Of a stretch of 64,000 nt of DNA, positions 52,981-61,694 are shown piece after piece. The first letter of the stretch is position 1. Each line of letters begins with the position of its first letter. Origin of the DNA: Clostridia bacterium (GTDB lineage: Bacteria; Bacillota; Clostridia; Lachnospirales; JAOARL01); contig JAOARL010000012.1 in assembly GCA_025210555.1 (NCBI GenBank), forward strand, positions 55,471 through 119,470. The letters run 5' to 3'. Both the position numbers and the translations under genes were made by a program. Below the pieces are notes generated by a model. The model did not search any database. It was not told the origin of the DNA and saw only the letters and a list, made by a program, of their open reading frames with translations.

Positions 52981-53421
52981 ATGTTAAAAGATTTATTAAT
53001 GGATGATTTAAAACTTGCAATGAAAGAAAAAGATATTGCAAAGAAAAACACAATCCAACTTGTAAGAAGTGCTATACAGTCTTTCGAAAAAGATAATAAA
53101 ACAGATGCTGATGAAGCTAAGGTTATTGAGATTGTATCAAAAGAGCTTAAGAAGAGAAAAGATTCACTTCCAGAATTTGAAAAAAGTGGAAGAGATGATT
53201 TAATCGAAGGGTTAAAAGTTGAAATAGCAATTTTAGAAAAATACTTACCAGAGCAAATGTCAGATGATGATTTATTATTAGCAGTAAAAGCTATAATAGA
53301 TGAATCTGGAGCTACATCTATGAAAGAGATGGGTAAAGTTATGGGAATGGCATCAGCTAAACTTAAGGGTAAAGCTGATAATGGAAGAATAAGTAAAATT
53401 GTTAAGGAAGCATTAAGTTAG
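52981..53421 (+). CDS. yqeY: GatB/YqeY domain protein
   Basis: The 146-aa protein matches the YqeY family, a free-standing relative of the GatB tail domain. MLKDLLMDDLKLAMKEKDIA then KKNTIQLVRSAIQ opens it, EIVSKELKKRKDSLPEFEKS is in the middle, and EKYLPEQMSDDDL and MGKVMGMASAKLKGKADNGR complete the signature. It is presumed to interact with tRNA, but its function is not settled. ATG 52981 follows GAAGGAGCAAGCAAT. Unlike in many Firmicutes it is not next to rpsU. Confidence 0.93.
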   Translation: MLKDLLMDDLKLAMKEKDIAKKNTIQLVRSAIQSFEKDNKTDADEAKVIEIVSKELKKRKDSLPEFEKSGRDDLIEGLKVEIAILEKYLPEQMSDDDLLLAVKAIIDESGATSMKEMGKVMGMASAKLKGKADNGRISKIVKEALS

Positions 53422-53425
53422 TTTA

Positions 53426-53446
53426 AAATGTGGCTTTGCTACATTT
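53426..53446 (+). terminator. Weak hairpin after yqeY
   Basis: AAATGTGGC and GCTACATTT arms with a TTT loop and no T-run. It is perhaps an attenuator; the lipoprotein gene follows. Confidence 0.35.
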
Positions 53447-53479
53447 AAATAAATAATAAATAATTTGGAGGGTACAATT

Positions 53480-53734
53480 ATGATGAAGAAACTATATGGT
53501 TTAGTTGCTTTAGGATTAGCTTTAGGTCTAGTTGCTGCTGGATGTACTGCTAAAGAAGCACCTGTTGCTGAAGAAGTAACTCCTGCTGATGTAGTAGTTG
53601 AAGAAGAAGCTGCTATGCCTGCTGAAGAAGCTGTAGAAGCTGAGGAAGTAGTTGAAGCTGAGGAAATGACTCCAGCTGTAGAAGCTACTGAAGAAGTAGT
53701 TGAAGAAGAAGCTGCTAAAACAGAAGCTGAATAA
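53480..53734 (+). CDS. Small acidic low-complexity lipoprotein
   Basis: The 84-aa precursor has an N-terminal signal MMKKLYGLVALGLALGLVAA and a lipobox around Cys22 (VAAGC), so it should be lipidated and anchored outside the membrane. The mature part is built almost only from Glu, Ala, Val, Pro and Thr, with about 22 Glu and no aromatic residue, and shows an irregular EEVVEAEE-type repeat. GGAGGGTACAATT gives a strong start. The function is unknown; an extended, strongly negative surface chain is likely. Confidence 0.8.
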   Translation: MMKKLYGLVALGLALGLVAAGCTAKEAPVAEEVTPADVVVEEEAAMPAEEAVEAEEVVEAEEMTPAVEATEEVVEEEAAKTEAE

Positions 53735-53748
53735 TTTTAAAATAAAAA

Positions 53749-53773
53749 AATCCTAGTTTACTAGGGTTTTTTA
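53749..53773 (+). terminator. Intrinsic terminator after the lipoprotein gene
   Basis: AATCCTAG and CTAGGGTT arms with a TTTA loop, followed by T's. Confidence 0.85.
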
Positions 53774-53840
53774 TTTTTGTAGAAAAAAACTTTTGCCTAT
53801 GTTAATATGAAATATATTAAAGTGTAAAGGTGGAGTTATT

Positions 53841-54809
53841 TTGAAGCAATTAGTATATATAAATAAAATAATAAAAATGGTAGAAAAAAACTATGTAAGG
53901 GATATTGTTTTTAGGTTTAGTGCAGGAATACTTTTAATAGGAACATCATTTTTAGCTCCTATAATATATGGTAATACAGTTAACTATATAGTTGATAAAG
54001 ATTATGAGAATGCTTATTTATATGTTGGTTTAAGTTTGGGAATTGTTTTGCTTATATATTTGTTTGAGGTTCTTGATCAGACATCTCATAGAGTTTTTTG
54101 TAGAGATATTGACTTATCTATGAGGAGATATGTTGATCAAAATAGAATGTCTAAAGAGGAATTGAAAGAAAATGGAATTAACTCTTCGACTTATCAAAAT
54201 ATATTAATAACTGACATAGATTCAGTTGCAAGAGATTTTCCAAAATACTCATATTATATAATAAAAATAATGGAACTCATTGCAATATTTATAATATTTA
54301 TGAATATAAACATTATATTTTTTGCATTGGCCAATATAATAATGTTTATTAATCTTTTAATTCTAAGATTATATAATATTAAATATAAAATATTATTAAC
54401 TGCTGAGAGAGAGGCAATTGATAGAATTATAAAGTTTGAAAAAGATGATTATAGAATTCAAAAACCAGGTGATGAGAGTAAAAGAGTTGACTACAACAAC
54501 AAAGTTTATAAAAAGAAACTTTATCAGGTATTAACATCTAAGAGGTTAACATCATTTAATAGTTTTGTTAAAATGATTATGTTTGGTATATGTATATATT
54601 TAATAAGCATAGATAAGTTGAATTTGGGAATAAGTTTAATAATAATAAGTTACTTTGATAAAATAAATGATATAACACAGATGTTATTTAATTTTGAGAA
54701 TTGTACAGATAATATACTAGTTGCAATTAATAGAGTACGTAAGGTAATGAGAAAAGGTGCTTTTGATGAAAACATTAGTAATGAAGTAAAGGTTATAAGT
54801 GAAGTATAA
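53841..54809 (+). CDS. ABC exporter transmembrane subunit lacking a nucleotide-binding domain
   Basis: The 322-aa protein resembles only the transmembrane half of a type IV ABC exporter. It has about six hydrophobic segments (about residues 25-45, 57-74, 140-158, 160-177, 243-258 and 262-275), with cytoplasmic coupling-helix-like stretches such as INSSTYQNILITDIDSV. No Walker A, signature or Walker B motif is present and the frame ends in VISEV. TTG 53841 is supported by AAAGGTGGAG. A complete half-transporter follows 21 bases later, so the two probably assemble together, with the second providing both or the only ATPase. Confidence 0.75.
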   Translation: MKQLVYINKIIKMVEKNYVRDIVFRFSAGILLIGTSFLAPIIYGNTVNYIVDKDYENAYLYVGLSLGIVLLIYLFEVLDQTSHRVFCRDIDLSMRRYVDQNRMSKEELKENGINSSTYQNILITDIDSVARDFPKYSYYIIKIMELIAIFIIFMNINIIFFALANIIMFINLLILRLYNIKYKILLTAEREAIDRIIKFEKDDYRIQKPGDESKRVDYNNKVYKKKLYQVLTSKRLTSFNSFVKMIMFGICIYLISIDKLNLGISLIIISYFDKINDITQMLFNFENCTDNILVAINRVRKVMRKGAFDENISNEVKVISEV

Positions 54810-54830
54810 AAGGAACTAGGAGTTGGGAAG

Positions 54831-56588
54831 TTGGAAAACAATAATAAATTTAAAAGTTTTTTGAAAGGACTATATAGGCCTTTTTATAAGTATATCTTAA
54901 TAATTTTTTTAGCACTTATAAGTAAAGAAATATTAGTGTTCATGAATAAGAATATTATTAAAGAACTTATTAATATGACTAGTGGTTATAATGCTAATTT
55001 TGCAAAAGAAGATTTTGTAGCTAGTGTATATGTATATGTTTTAATGATATGTGGGCTACTAGCGCTTAAATCGTTATCAACATATATAATGCATTACGCA
55101 AGGGTTGTGTCACTATATAAGAAACAAAAAGAACATGTGGTTAAAAATATTTTTATGCATTTAACAAAAATGGATTATGATTTTTTTCTTAACAATCATT
55201 CAGGCAAAATATCAGCTTCAGTTAATCAAATTGATCAAGGAATTTCAAGTCTTAATGATAGTTTAGCAAAAAGTTTTATTAACCATATTTTAGGAATAAT
55301 TACAATTAATGCATTTTTGTATACTATTAATGTTAATGTTTTTTTAATAACATTAATGGCTAGTTTAACATTAATTACTATTAGAGTTTGGTATTTTAAA
55401 AAATATTGGATGATACACGATATTAGAGCACAACAACATGATAGGGATTATAGAGGGATCTTAAATGATATTATAACTAATATGATATCAGTTAAAGTTA
55501 ACAATTCTAACAATGATTATATGAATCTTGTTATAGATGCTAAAAATAAGAATCTTAAGGAAGTAACGAAAGAATATAAAACCGAAATAGGTTATGGTTT
55601 TTATTTTGAAAGTATGCTTAATATTTTATTTATAGCCTTAACATCTTGGTATTCTTTGGAATTATTTTCAAAAAACATAATATCAGTAGGGGATTTAATT
55701 TTAATTATAACTACTATTGTTGAGCTTAAGTACTCAATAATATATTTAGCATTTGGATATTTAGATATAACTAGGAATATAGTAAGGTTAGAAGATGCAT
55801 ATAAACTTTTATATAATGATAAAGTTCAAGTTGATAAAGGAATAAAAGAAAAACTCGAAATTAAGAATAATTCTTTGGAATTTAGAGATGTAGATTTTGC
55901 ATATGATAATAATAAGGTATTTAAAAAATTTAATCTTAGAATAGGTTCTGGAGAAAATTTAGGAATAATTGGGAAAAGCGGTAGTGGTAAAACAACTATA
56001 AATAATTTAATATTTAGATTTTATGAACCTTCGAAAGGTGAAATTTTAATTGATAATAAAAATATTGCAGAGTATTCTAGAGATTCTTTATATGAAAACA
56101 TTACATATGTTCCGCAGGAAACAATATTGCTTCACACATCAATTATTGAAAATATTAGAATTGCTAAAAGAACGGCTACGGATGAAGAAGTTTTTGAAGC
56201 AGCAAAAAAAGCTAGTATACATGATTTTATATTAACATTACCAGAAGACTATAATACATATGTTGGGGAAAGAGGGATAAAGCTATCTGGTGGTCAAAGA
56301 CAAAGAATTGTTCTGGCAAGAATTTTCCTTAGAGAAACAAAAATAATAGTGTTTGATGAAGCAACTAGCGCATTAGACAATAATACAGAGTTTATAATAC
56401 AAGAAAATATACATAAATACTTTAAGGATAAAACAGTTATATGTATTGCACATAGATTATCTACTTTGGTGGATATGGATAGAATTATTGTCTTAGATAA
56501 TGGACAAATTATAGATGAAGGAAAACCAAAAGATATAATAGCTAAATATGATAAAACTACCAGAAGTGAGCTTAGCATTTTAGCATAA
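54831..56588 (+). CDS. ABC exporter, transmembrane plus ATPase (half-transporter)
   Basis: The 585-aa protein has an N-terminal six-helix transmembrane domain (about 15-310) and a C-terminal nucleotide-binding domain: Walker A IIGKSGSGKTT near 385, Q-loop YVPQET, signature LSGGQRQRI, Walker B IIVFDEATSALD and H-loop IAHRLST. It is a multidrug/lipid/peptide-type exporter with unknown substrate. TTG 54831 follows AGGAG (54818-54822). The preceding gene encodes an ATPase-less partner, so an asymmetric complex is expected. Confidence 0.92.
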   Translation: MENNNKFKSFLKGLYRPFYKYILIIFLALISKEILVFMNKNIIKELINMTSGYNANFAKEDFVASVYVYVLMICGLLALKSLSTYIMHYARVVSLYKKQKEHVVKNIFMHLTKMDYDFFLNNHSGKISASVNQIDQGISSLNDSLAKSFINHILGIITINAFLYTINVNVFLITLMASLTLITIRVWYFKKYWMIHDIRAQQHDRDYRGILNDIITNMISVKVNNSNNDYMNLVIDAKNKNLKEVTKEYKTEIGYGFYFESMLNILFIALTSWYSLELFSKNIISVGDLILIITTIVELKYSIIYLAFGYLDITRNIVRLEDAYKLLYNDKVQVDKGIKEKLEIKNNSLEFRDVDFAYDNNKVFKKFNLRIGSGENLGIIGKSGSGKTTINNLIFRFYEPSKGEILIDNKNIAEYSRDSLYENITYVPQETILLHTSIIENIRIAKRTATDEEVFEAAKKASIHDFILTLPEDYNTYVGERGIKLSGGQRQRIVLARIFLRETKIIVFDEATSALDNNTEFIIQENIHKYFKDKTVICIAHRLSTLVDMDRIIVLDNGQIIDEGKPKDIIAKYDKTTRSELSILA

Positions 56589-56644
56589 GTAAAAGTTTGC
56601 GATTTATGATATAATTTAATACAGATATGGTAAGGGGGATTTTA

Positions 56645-57100
56645 ATGCACATACTTTATAATGATGAAGTTTTAGCAGGATTTGATTTCTATGAAGAAAT
56701 AGAAAAATGCATGCTTAAAACATTAGAAATAGAAGAATTTGATACAGATGTTGAAATAAGTTTAACTATTGTAAATGATGATGCTATAAAGTTATTAAAC
56801 AAAGAACATAGAGATAAGGATAAGGCAACGGATGTATTGTCTTTTCCACTTATAAACTTTGATGAAGAACTTGTATTTTATGAGGGGGAAATAATTGAGC
56901 TTGGAGATATAGTAATATCATTAGATACTGCTAAAAGACAAGCTGAAGATTTAAATCATTCATTAAAAAGAGAAGTTTGTTTTCTTGTAGTACATAGTAT
57001 GTTACACTTATTAGGTTATGACCATATGACAGATGAAGATGAAAAAGAAATGATTGAAAAGCAAAATAAAGTTTTAAACAGTTTGGAGATAACAAGATGA
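56645..57100 (+). CDS. ybeY: Endoribonuclease/rRNA maturation factor YbeY
   Basis: YbeY acts in 16S rRNA 3' end maturation and ribosome quality control. The 151-aa protein carries the zinc motif HSMLHLLGYDHMTDEDEKEM (HxxxHxxGxDH) near residue 118 and the upstream LNKEHRDKDKATDVLSFPL, both diagnostic. ATG 56645 has TAAGGGGGA upstream; a GTG further upstream is not needed. It overlaps the next gene by 4 bases (ATGA), indicating coupled translation, and leads a conserved ybeY-dgkA-...-cdd-era cluster. Confidence 0.96.
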   Translation: MHILYNDEVLAGFDFYEEIEKCMLKTLEIEEFDTDVEISLTIVNDDAIKLLNKEHRDKDKATDVLSFPLINFDEELVFYEGEIIELGDIVISLDTAKRQAEDLNHSLKREVCFLVVHSMLHLLGYDHMTDEDEKEMIEKQNKVLNSLEITR

Positions 57101-57798
57101 AAAGCAAAAGTTTTTTAGATAGCTTTAATCATGCACTAGAGGGTGTTATAAGTGCGTTTCAGACAGAAAGAAATTTGAAACTTCATTTTCTTTTAGCTAT
57201 AGCATCACTTATTTTAGCTTTGTTTTATGATTTTTCAAAGGTTGAGTTTTTAATATTGTTATTTACTATAACTTTTGTAATATGCATGGAACTTGTTAAT
57301 ACAGCAATAGAATATGTTGTTGATTTAGTGTGTGAAGAAAGATGTGGACTTAATGCTAAAAGAGCAAAAGATATAGCAGCTGGAGCTGTTTTTATATCAG
57401 CGATAAATGCATTGTGTGTGGCATATTTGTTATTTTATTCGAAAATAGATATAGAAGGATATTATCTTATAAATACAGTTAAAAATGCACCAATGCATCT
57501 TACTTTTATAGCGCTATTTTTAATAACTATAATAACGGTTGTGCTAAAAGCACTTTTAGGATATAAAACACCTTTTCATGGTGGTTTTCCAAGTGGACAC
57601 AGCGCACTTGCATTTTCATTAGCCATGGTAATATCATTTGTAACAAAAGATTTTTTTGCTATATCAATAGCATTCTTTTTAGCTTTGTTAGTGGCACAGA
57701 GCAGAATAGAAGGTAAAATACATAATATAATAGAAGTTATAGCTGGTAGTATATTAGGAATACTTATAACAACTATAATTTTCCAATTTTTTAGTTGA
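57097..57798 (+). CDS. Diacylglycerol/undecaprenol kinase fused to PAP2 phosphatase
   Basis: The N-terminal 120 residues are a DgkA-type membrane kinase: SFNHALEGVISAFQTERNLK, the active-site ELVNTAIEYVVDLV and AKDIAAGAVF. The C-terminal half (about 135-233) is a PAP2-type phosphatase domain with FHGGFPSGHSALAFSLA and EGKIHNIIEVIAGS, corresponding to the PSGH and SR/H-D-like motifs. The protein would both phosphorylate and dephosphorylate membrane lipids such as undecaprenol or its pyrophosphate. It starts within the ybeY stop. Confidence 0.9.
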   Translation: MKSKSFLDSFNHALEGVISAFQTERNLKLHFLLAIASLILALFYDFSKVEFLILLFTITFVICMELVNTAIEYVVDLVCEERCGLNAKRAKDIAAGAVFISAINALCVAYLLFYSKIDIEGYYLINTVKNAPMHLTFIALFLITIITVVLKALLGYKTPFHGGFPSGHSALAFSLAMVISFVTKDFFAISIAFFLALLVAQSRIEGKIHNIIEVIAGSILGILITTIIFQFFS

Positions 57799-57810
57799 TG
57801 GGGGATTGAA

Positions 57811-59043
57811 ATGAGAGAAAGATTAGAAGCACGTAGAAAAGCAATTAGAGCAAGAAAGAGAAGAAGATTTATTAGTTTACTTCTTATAATTTCGATTATA
57901 GGAGGGACGATATATTCTTGCAGTAATAAAAATATAGAGAATAAGCCAGTTGAAGTGGAAAAGCCAAAAGAAGTAGTTGATATGATTAAATTAGAGCCAG
58001 CTATAGAAATTGATCCTCTTGAGGGAAAAGATATAAATCCACTTACAGGATTATATATAGATGAAGAAGATGTAATTGATAGACCGGTAGCAGTTATGAT
58101 AAATAACCATAATAGAGCTCAACCACAGAGTGGTGTTGAAGCAGCTGATATTATTTATGAACTTCCTGTTGAAGGTGAGTTTACAAGATTACTTGCAATA
58201 TATCAAGGTTATAAAGATATAGAAAAAATTGGGCCAGTAAGAAGTGCAAGACACTATTTCTTATATCCAAACTTTGATCATGATGCAGTATATATACATT
58301 ATGGAGCAAGTTATATTGCTAGAAAATATTTTACAAAGCTAAATACACCAAATATAAATGGTGAGTTAGGTTATCCGGATTCAGAGCTTTCTTGGAGAGA
58401 TAAAGAGAGAATAAAGACTAAGGGTATGGAGCATTCAGCATACACAAGTGGAGAAAAAATTGAAAAAGTATGGAAAGCTAAAGAGTTTAGAACTAATAAA
58501 GATGTAGATAACGAATTTAAATTTAATGAGGAAGATACTGATGTTGAAGGCAAAAGAGCAGATAAGTTAACACTTGAATATACAGATTACCAAATTGCTA
58601 AATTTGAATATGATGAAGAAAGAAAAGAATACTTAAGATTCCAAACTACAAATAGTAGTGGAAATTTTCATAAGCATATAGATAGAGAAACAGGAAATCA
58701 ATTAGCTTTTAAAAATGTAATTGTTCAATATGCAACAGTAAAAGCTATACCAGGAGATAAAGAAGGAAGAAAAGATATAACTTTAGTTTCAGAAGGAACA
58801 GGATATTACTTGACTAATGGTAATGTTATGAATATTAAATGGGTTAAATCTGCAAACAGAAATACAACTATATATAAAGATTTAGAAGGAAATGAGTTAA
58901 AGCTTAATGCTGGAAAAACTTTTATATGTATATTTGATAAAAACAAAAAGAAAAATGTTGAAATTACAGCTAAGCCAGTACTAGAGGAGGTAACAGATGA
59001 ACAATCAGGAACTAATATCACAAGCGAAAGCAGTGCTGAGTAA
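57811..59043 (+). CDS. DUF3048 (YerB-like) lipoprotein
   Basis: The 410-aa protein has a strongly basic N-terminus (RARKRRR), a hydrophobic helix at about residues 23-37 and a Cys in IYSCSNK that could be a lipobox, so it is probably outside the membrane. The DUF3048 core is recognisable in NPLTGLYIDEE, RPVAVMINNHNRAQPQSGVE then AADIIYELPVEGEFTRLLAI, and GPVRSARHYF. The function is unknown; it may act at the cell wall. GGGGGATTGAAATG starts it. Its last 47 bases overlap cdd in another frame. Confidence 0.9.
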   Translation: MRERLEARRKAIRARKRRRFISLLLIISIIGGTIYSCSNKNIENKPVEVEKPKEVVDMIKLEPAIEIDPLEGKDINPLTGLYIDEEDVIDRPVAVMINNHNRAQPQSGVEAADIIYELPVEGEFTRLLAIYQGYKDIEKIGPVRSARHYFLYPNFDHDAVYIHYGASYIARKYFTKLNTPNINGELGYPDSELSWRDKERIKTKGMEHSAYTSGEKIEKVWKAKEFRTNKDVDNEFKFNEEDTDVEGKRADKLTLEYTDYQIAKFEYDEERKEYLRFQTTNSSGNFHKHIDRETGNQLAFKNVIVQYATVKAIPGDKEGRKDITLVSEGTGYYLTNGNVMNIKWVKSANRNTTIYKDLEGNELKLNAGKTFICIFDKNKKKNVEITAKPVLEEVTDEQSGTNITSESSAE

Positions 59044-59392
59044 TTCATACTCACCATATTCAAATTTTAAAGTAGCTGCAGCTATTTTAACTGAAAATGG
59101 GATTGTTTATACAGGAGTTAATGTTGAAAATGCATCATATGGAGCAACTATATGTGCAGAAAGAACAGCAGCAGTTAAAGCTGTATCTGAAGGTGAAAGA
59201 AAATTTATTAAGATCGCTATTATTTCATCAAGCGGAGAGTTTACGTATCCATGTGGAATATGCAGACAATTCTTAGCTGATTTTATGGATGATGCTTCAG
59301 AAGTTATTCTTTCAAATGATAAAGGTGAAGAAAAAGTGTTTAAGTTTGGTGAATTGATACCAGGCGTATTTAGAGGAGAAGATATAAAATAA
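58997..59392 (+). CDS. cdd: Cytidine deaminase
   Basis: Cdd deaminates cytidine and deoxycytidine in pyrimidine salvage (131 aa). The zinc-binding motifs are clear: NASYGATICAERTAAVKA (CAE, His replaced by Cys as in tetrameric enzymes) and YPCGICRQFLADF (PCGxC). The N-terminal SYSPYSNFKVAAAIL is the substrate region. ATG 58997 has an ideal GAGGAGGTAACAG context, even though this makes it overlap the upstream gene by 47 bases. Its stop overlaps the era start by one base. Confidence 0.97.
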   Translation: MNNQELISQAKAVLSNSYSPYSNFKVAAAILTENGIVYTGVNVENASYGATICAERTAAVKAVSEGERKFIKIAIISSSGEFTYPCGICRQFLADFMDDASEVILSNDKGEEKVFKFGELIPGVFRGEDIK

Positions 59393-60297
59393 TGAGTAAA
59401 TTTAAATCAGGATTTGTTACATTTGTAGGTAGAACAAATGTAGGTAAATCGACACTAATGAATAATTTAATAGGTGAAAAGATTGCAATAATGTCTGATA
59501 AGCCACAAACTACTAGAAATAAAATCAATTGTGTATATACAGATGCAGATAAGCAGATAGTATTTGTAGATACTCCAGGAGTGCATAAACCTAAGACTAA
59601 ATTAAGCGATAAGATGCTTAAAGACGTTAGCTCGGCTATGGGAGGGGTTGATATAATACTTTTCCTAGTAGAGCCAGATAAAGAGATAGGACCTGGAGAT
59701 AAGTTTATTATTGAAAGCCTTAAGAATACTAATAAGCCAGTATTTTTAATAATAAATAAAATAGATACTCTTAAGGATAGGGAAGAACTTTTAGAAATAA
59801 TTGTTAATTATAAAAATCTTTATGATTTTGAAGAAATAATTCCTATATCTGCTTTAAAAGGTGATAATACAGAAGTAATTATTGATGAAATAACAAAGAG
59901 GCTTGAAGAAGGACCTATGTATTTCCCAGAAGATATGGTTACTGATCAACCTGAAAGACAAATAGTTGCAGAACTTATTAGAGAAAAAGCATTACATCTT
60001 TTAAGTGATGAAATACCTCATGGTGTTGCTGTTGTTATAGAGAGCATGAAAAGACGTGGGAGTAGAAATATAGTTGATATAGAAGCTGTTATATATTGCG
60101 AAAGAAAGTCACATAAAGGAATGATAATAGGTAAACAAGGAAATATGCTTAAGAGTATTGGAAGTAACTCTAGAATTGAAATAGAAGGACTATTAGGAAG
60201 CAAAGTGTTTTTACAACTTTGGGTAAAGGTTAAAAAAGAATGGAGAGATAGTGAGTTCTATCTTAAAAACTTTGGATATACAGATGACGAAATGTAA
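59392..60297 (+). CDS. era: GTPase Era
   Basis: Era is an essential GTPase that binds the 3' end of 16S rRNA during 30S assembly (301 aa). The GTPase motifs are G1 GRTNVGKST (Thr in the position often held by Pro), the switch region PQTTRNKI, G3 DTPGVHKPK and G4 INKIDTL. The C-terminal KH domain contains IGKQGNMLKSIGSNSR with the GxxG loop. It starts within the cdd stop (TAATG) and is followed by an intrinsic terminator. Confidence 0.97.
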   Translation: MSKFKSGFVTFVGRTNVGKSTLMNNLIGEKIAIMSDKPQTTRNKINCVYTDADKQIVFVDTPGVHKPKTKLSDKMLKDVSSAMGGVDIILFLVEPDKEIGPGDKFIIESLKNTNKPVFLIINKIDTLKDREELLEIIVNYKNLYDFEEIIPISALKGDNTEVIIDEITKRLEEGPMYFPEDMVTDQPERQIVAELIREKALHLLSDEIPHGVAVVIESMKRRGSRNIVDIEAVIYCERKSHKGMIIGKQGNMLKSIGSNSRIEIEGLLGSKVFLQLWVKVKKEWRDSEFYLKNFGYTDDEM

Positions 60298-60315
60298 AAT
60301 AATTATATACATTTA

Positions 60316-60347
60316 GAAGGATGAGTTTAAAACTCGTCCTTTTTTTG
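60316..60347 (+). terminator. Intrinsic terminator after era
   Basis: AAGGATGAGTTT pairs with AAACTCGTCCTT (one G-T pair), followed by seven T's. Confidence 0.88.
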
Positions 60348-60371
60348 ATATAATGACTTAAGGTGATTGAA

Positions 60372-61079
60372 ATGAGTCTTATGAAATGTAATGGAATAAT
60401 TTTAAAAGAATCTAAAACTAAAGATGAAGATAAAATTATAAGAGTGTTTACCAAAGAATATGGTAAGCTTTCATTTTATGTAAAAGACAAGAAACATAAT
60501 GCTGCTACAAATATATTTAGTGTTGTAGAGATTATGTTTACAGAAGGTGAAAATTTGCATAAGGTTAAAAGTACTTATCAAATTGAATCATTTTATAACC
60601 TTAGAAGTGATATTGAAAGATTCACTTATGCATCATATTTTTTAGAATTCATTGACGAACTTACAGAGGAAAATAATAAAGATGAAACTTTGTTCAATTT
60701 CCTTTGTTATAGTTTTAAAAAGTTAGAAGCGTATAATGATTTAGAACTTTTTAAAATTATATTTGAGATGAGAGTATTAAAAGAAGTAGGAATCTATCCA
60801 AACTTCTTTAGTTGCACGCAATGTGAAAAAGATGCTCTAAACTTTGATGTTTTTAAAGGAGGAGTTCTTTGTAACAATTGCAAGACAGAAAGTTCATTTG
60901 AAATTTTAAAATCTACGCAGGCTGCATACATTTATATTTTAGAAGCAAAAATCAAAGATGTATATTCCTTTAAAGTTTCAGATGGGGTGCGGATGGAAAT
61001 GCGGAAAATTAATGATAGGTTTATAAAAAATAACATAGAGAAAGAATTTAAAAGTTTGAAATTTTTAGGGGTTTTATAG
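60372..61079 (+). CDS. recO: DNA repair protein RecO
   Basis: RecO anneals strands and loads RecA in the RecFOR pathway. The 235-aa protein begins MSLMKCNGIILKESKTKDED followed by KIIRVFTKEYGKLSFY, the RecO OB-fold N-terminus. A zinc-binding set, CTQCEKDALNFDVFKGGVLC followed by NNC, is near residues 152-176. ATG 60372 is chosen because AGGTGAT (60361-60367) is well placed for it; GTG 60363 lies inside that site. The location after era is the classical era-recO order. Confidence 0.94.
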   Translation: MSLMKCNGIILKESKTKDEDKIIRVFTKEYGKLSFYVKDKKHNAATNIFSVVEIMFTEGENLHKVKSTYQIESFYNLRSDIERFTYASYFLEFIDELTEENNKDETLFNFLCYSFKKLEAYNDLELFKIIFEMRVLKEVGIYPNFFSCTQCEKDALNFDVFKGGVLCNNCKTESSFEILKSTQAAYIYILEAKIKDVYSFKVSDGVRMEMRKINDRFIKNNIEKEFKSLKFLGVL

Positions 61080-61091
61080 AGAGGGGAAAAA

Positions 61092-61673
61092 ATGAGAGTT
61101 AATAATGTAGAGTTAGAATGCGTAACAGGGATGAAATCACAGTTTCCAGAAACAGGGTTACCAGAAATTGCGTTTGCTGGAAAATCAAATGTAGGTAAAT
61201 CATCGCTTATAAATAGTATGATGTATAGAAAGAGTCTTGCAAGAACTAGTTCAGATCCAGGTAAGACAAGAACAATAAATTTCTATAATATAGAAAATGA
61301 TTTATATTTTGTCGATCTTCCAGGATATGGTTATGCAAAAGTATCTAAAAAAGAAAGAGAAAAATGGGGGAAGTTTATTGAGGATTATCTTAAAGAAAGA
61401 GAAACTCTAAGAACTGTATTACTATTAATAGATATTAGACATGAACCAGGAGCTAATGACATTCAAATGTATGATTGGTTAGCATATTATGATTTCAATG
61501 TAGTAGTAATAGCTACTAAGAAAGATAAAATTAAAAGAAGCCAATTACAAAAACATTTAAGTGGTATTAGAAAAGGTCTTAATATGAGAAAGGATGATAT
61601 AATAATTCCATTTTCATCAGAGACAAAAGAAGGAAGAGATGAACTTTGGGATTTGATTGAAAACTTAATATAA
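61092..61673 (+). CDS. engB: Ribosome biogenesis GTP-binding protein EngB (YsxC)
   Basis: EngB is an essential small GTPase for 50S subunit assembly (193 aa). Motifs seen are G1 FAGKSNVGKSSLINSM, RTSSDPGKTRTINFYNIE, G3 VDLPGYGYAKVSK and G4 VVIATKKDKIKRSQL. The N-terminal MRVNNVELECVTGMKSQFPE fits family members. GAGAGGGGAAAAA precedes the ATG. It is 12 bases after recO, so likely co-transcribed. Confidence 0.97.
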   Translation: MRVNNVELECVTGMKSQFPETGLPEIAFAGKSNVGKSSLINSMMYRKSLARTSSDPGKTRTINFYNIENDLYFVDLPGYGYAKVSKKEREKWGKFIEDYLKERETLRTVLLLIDIRHEPGANDIQMYDWLAYYDFNVVVIATKKDKIKRSQLQKHLSGIRKGLNMRKDDIIIPFSSETKEGRDELWDLIENLI

Positions 61674-61694
61674 AAATTAAAGGGGCGAGTTATT

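Noticed and set aside
53560..53734. Tandem DNA repeat or CRISPR-like array in the Glu-rich lipoprotein gene
   Set aside because: The GAAGAA/GCTGAG pattern is irregular, codes in one frame and has no spacer structure.
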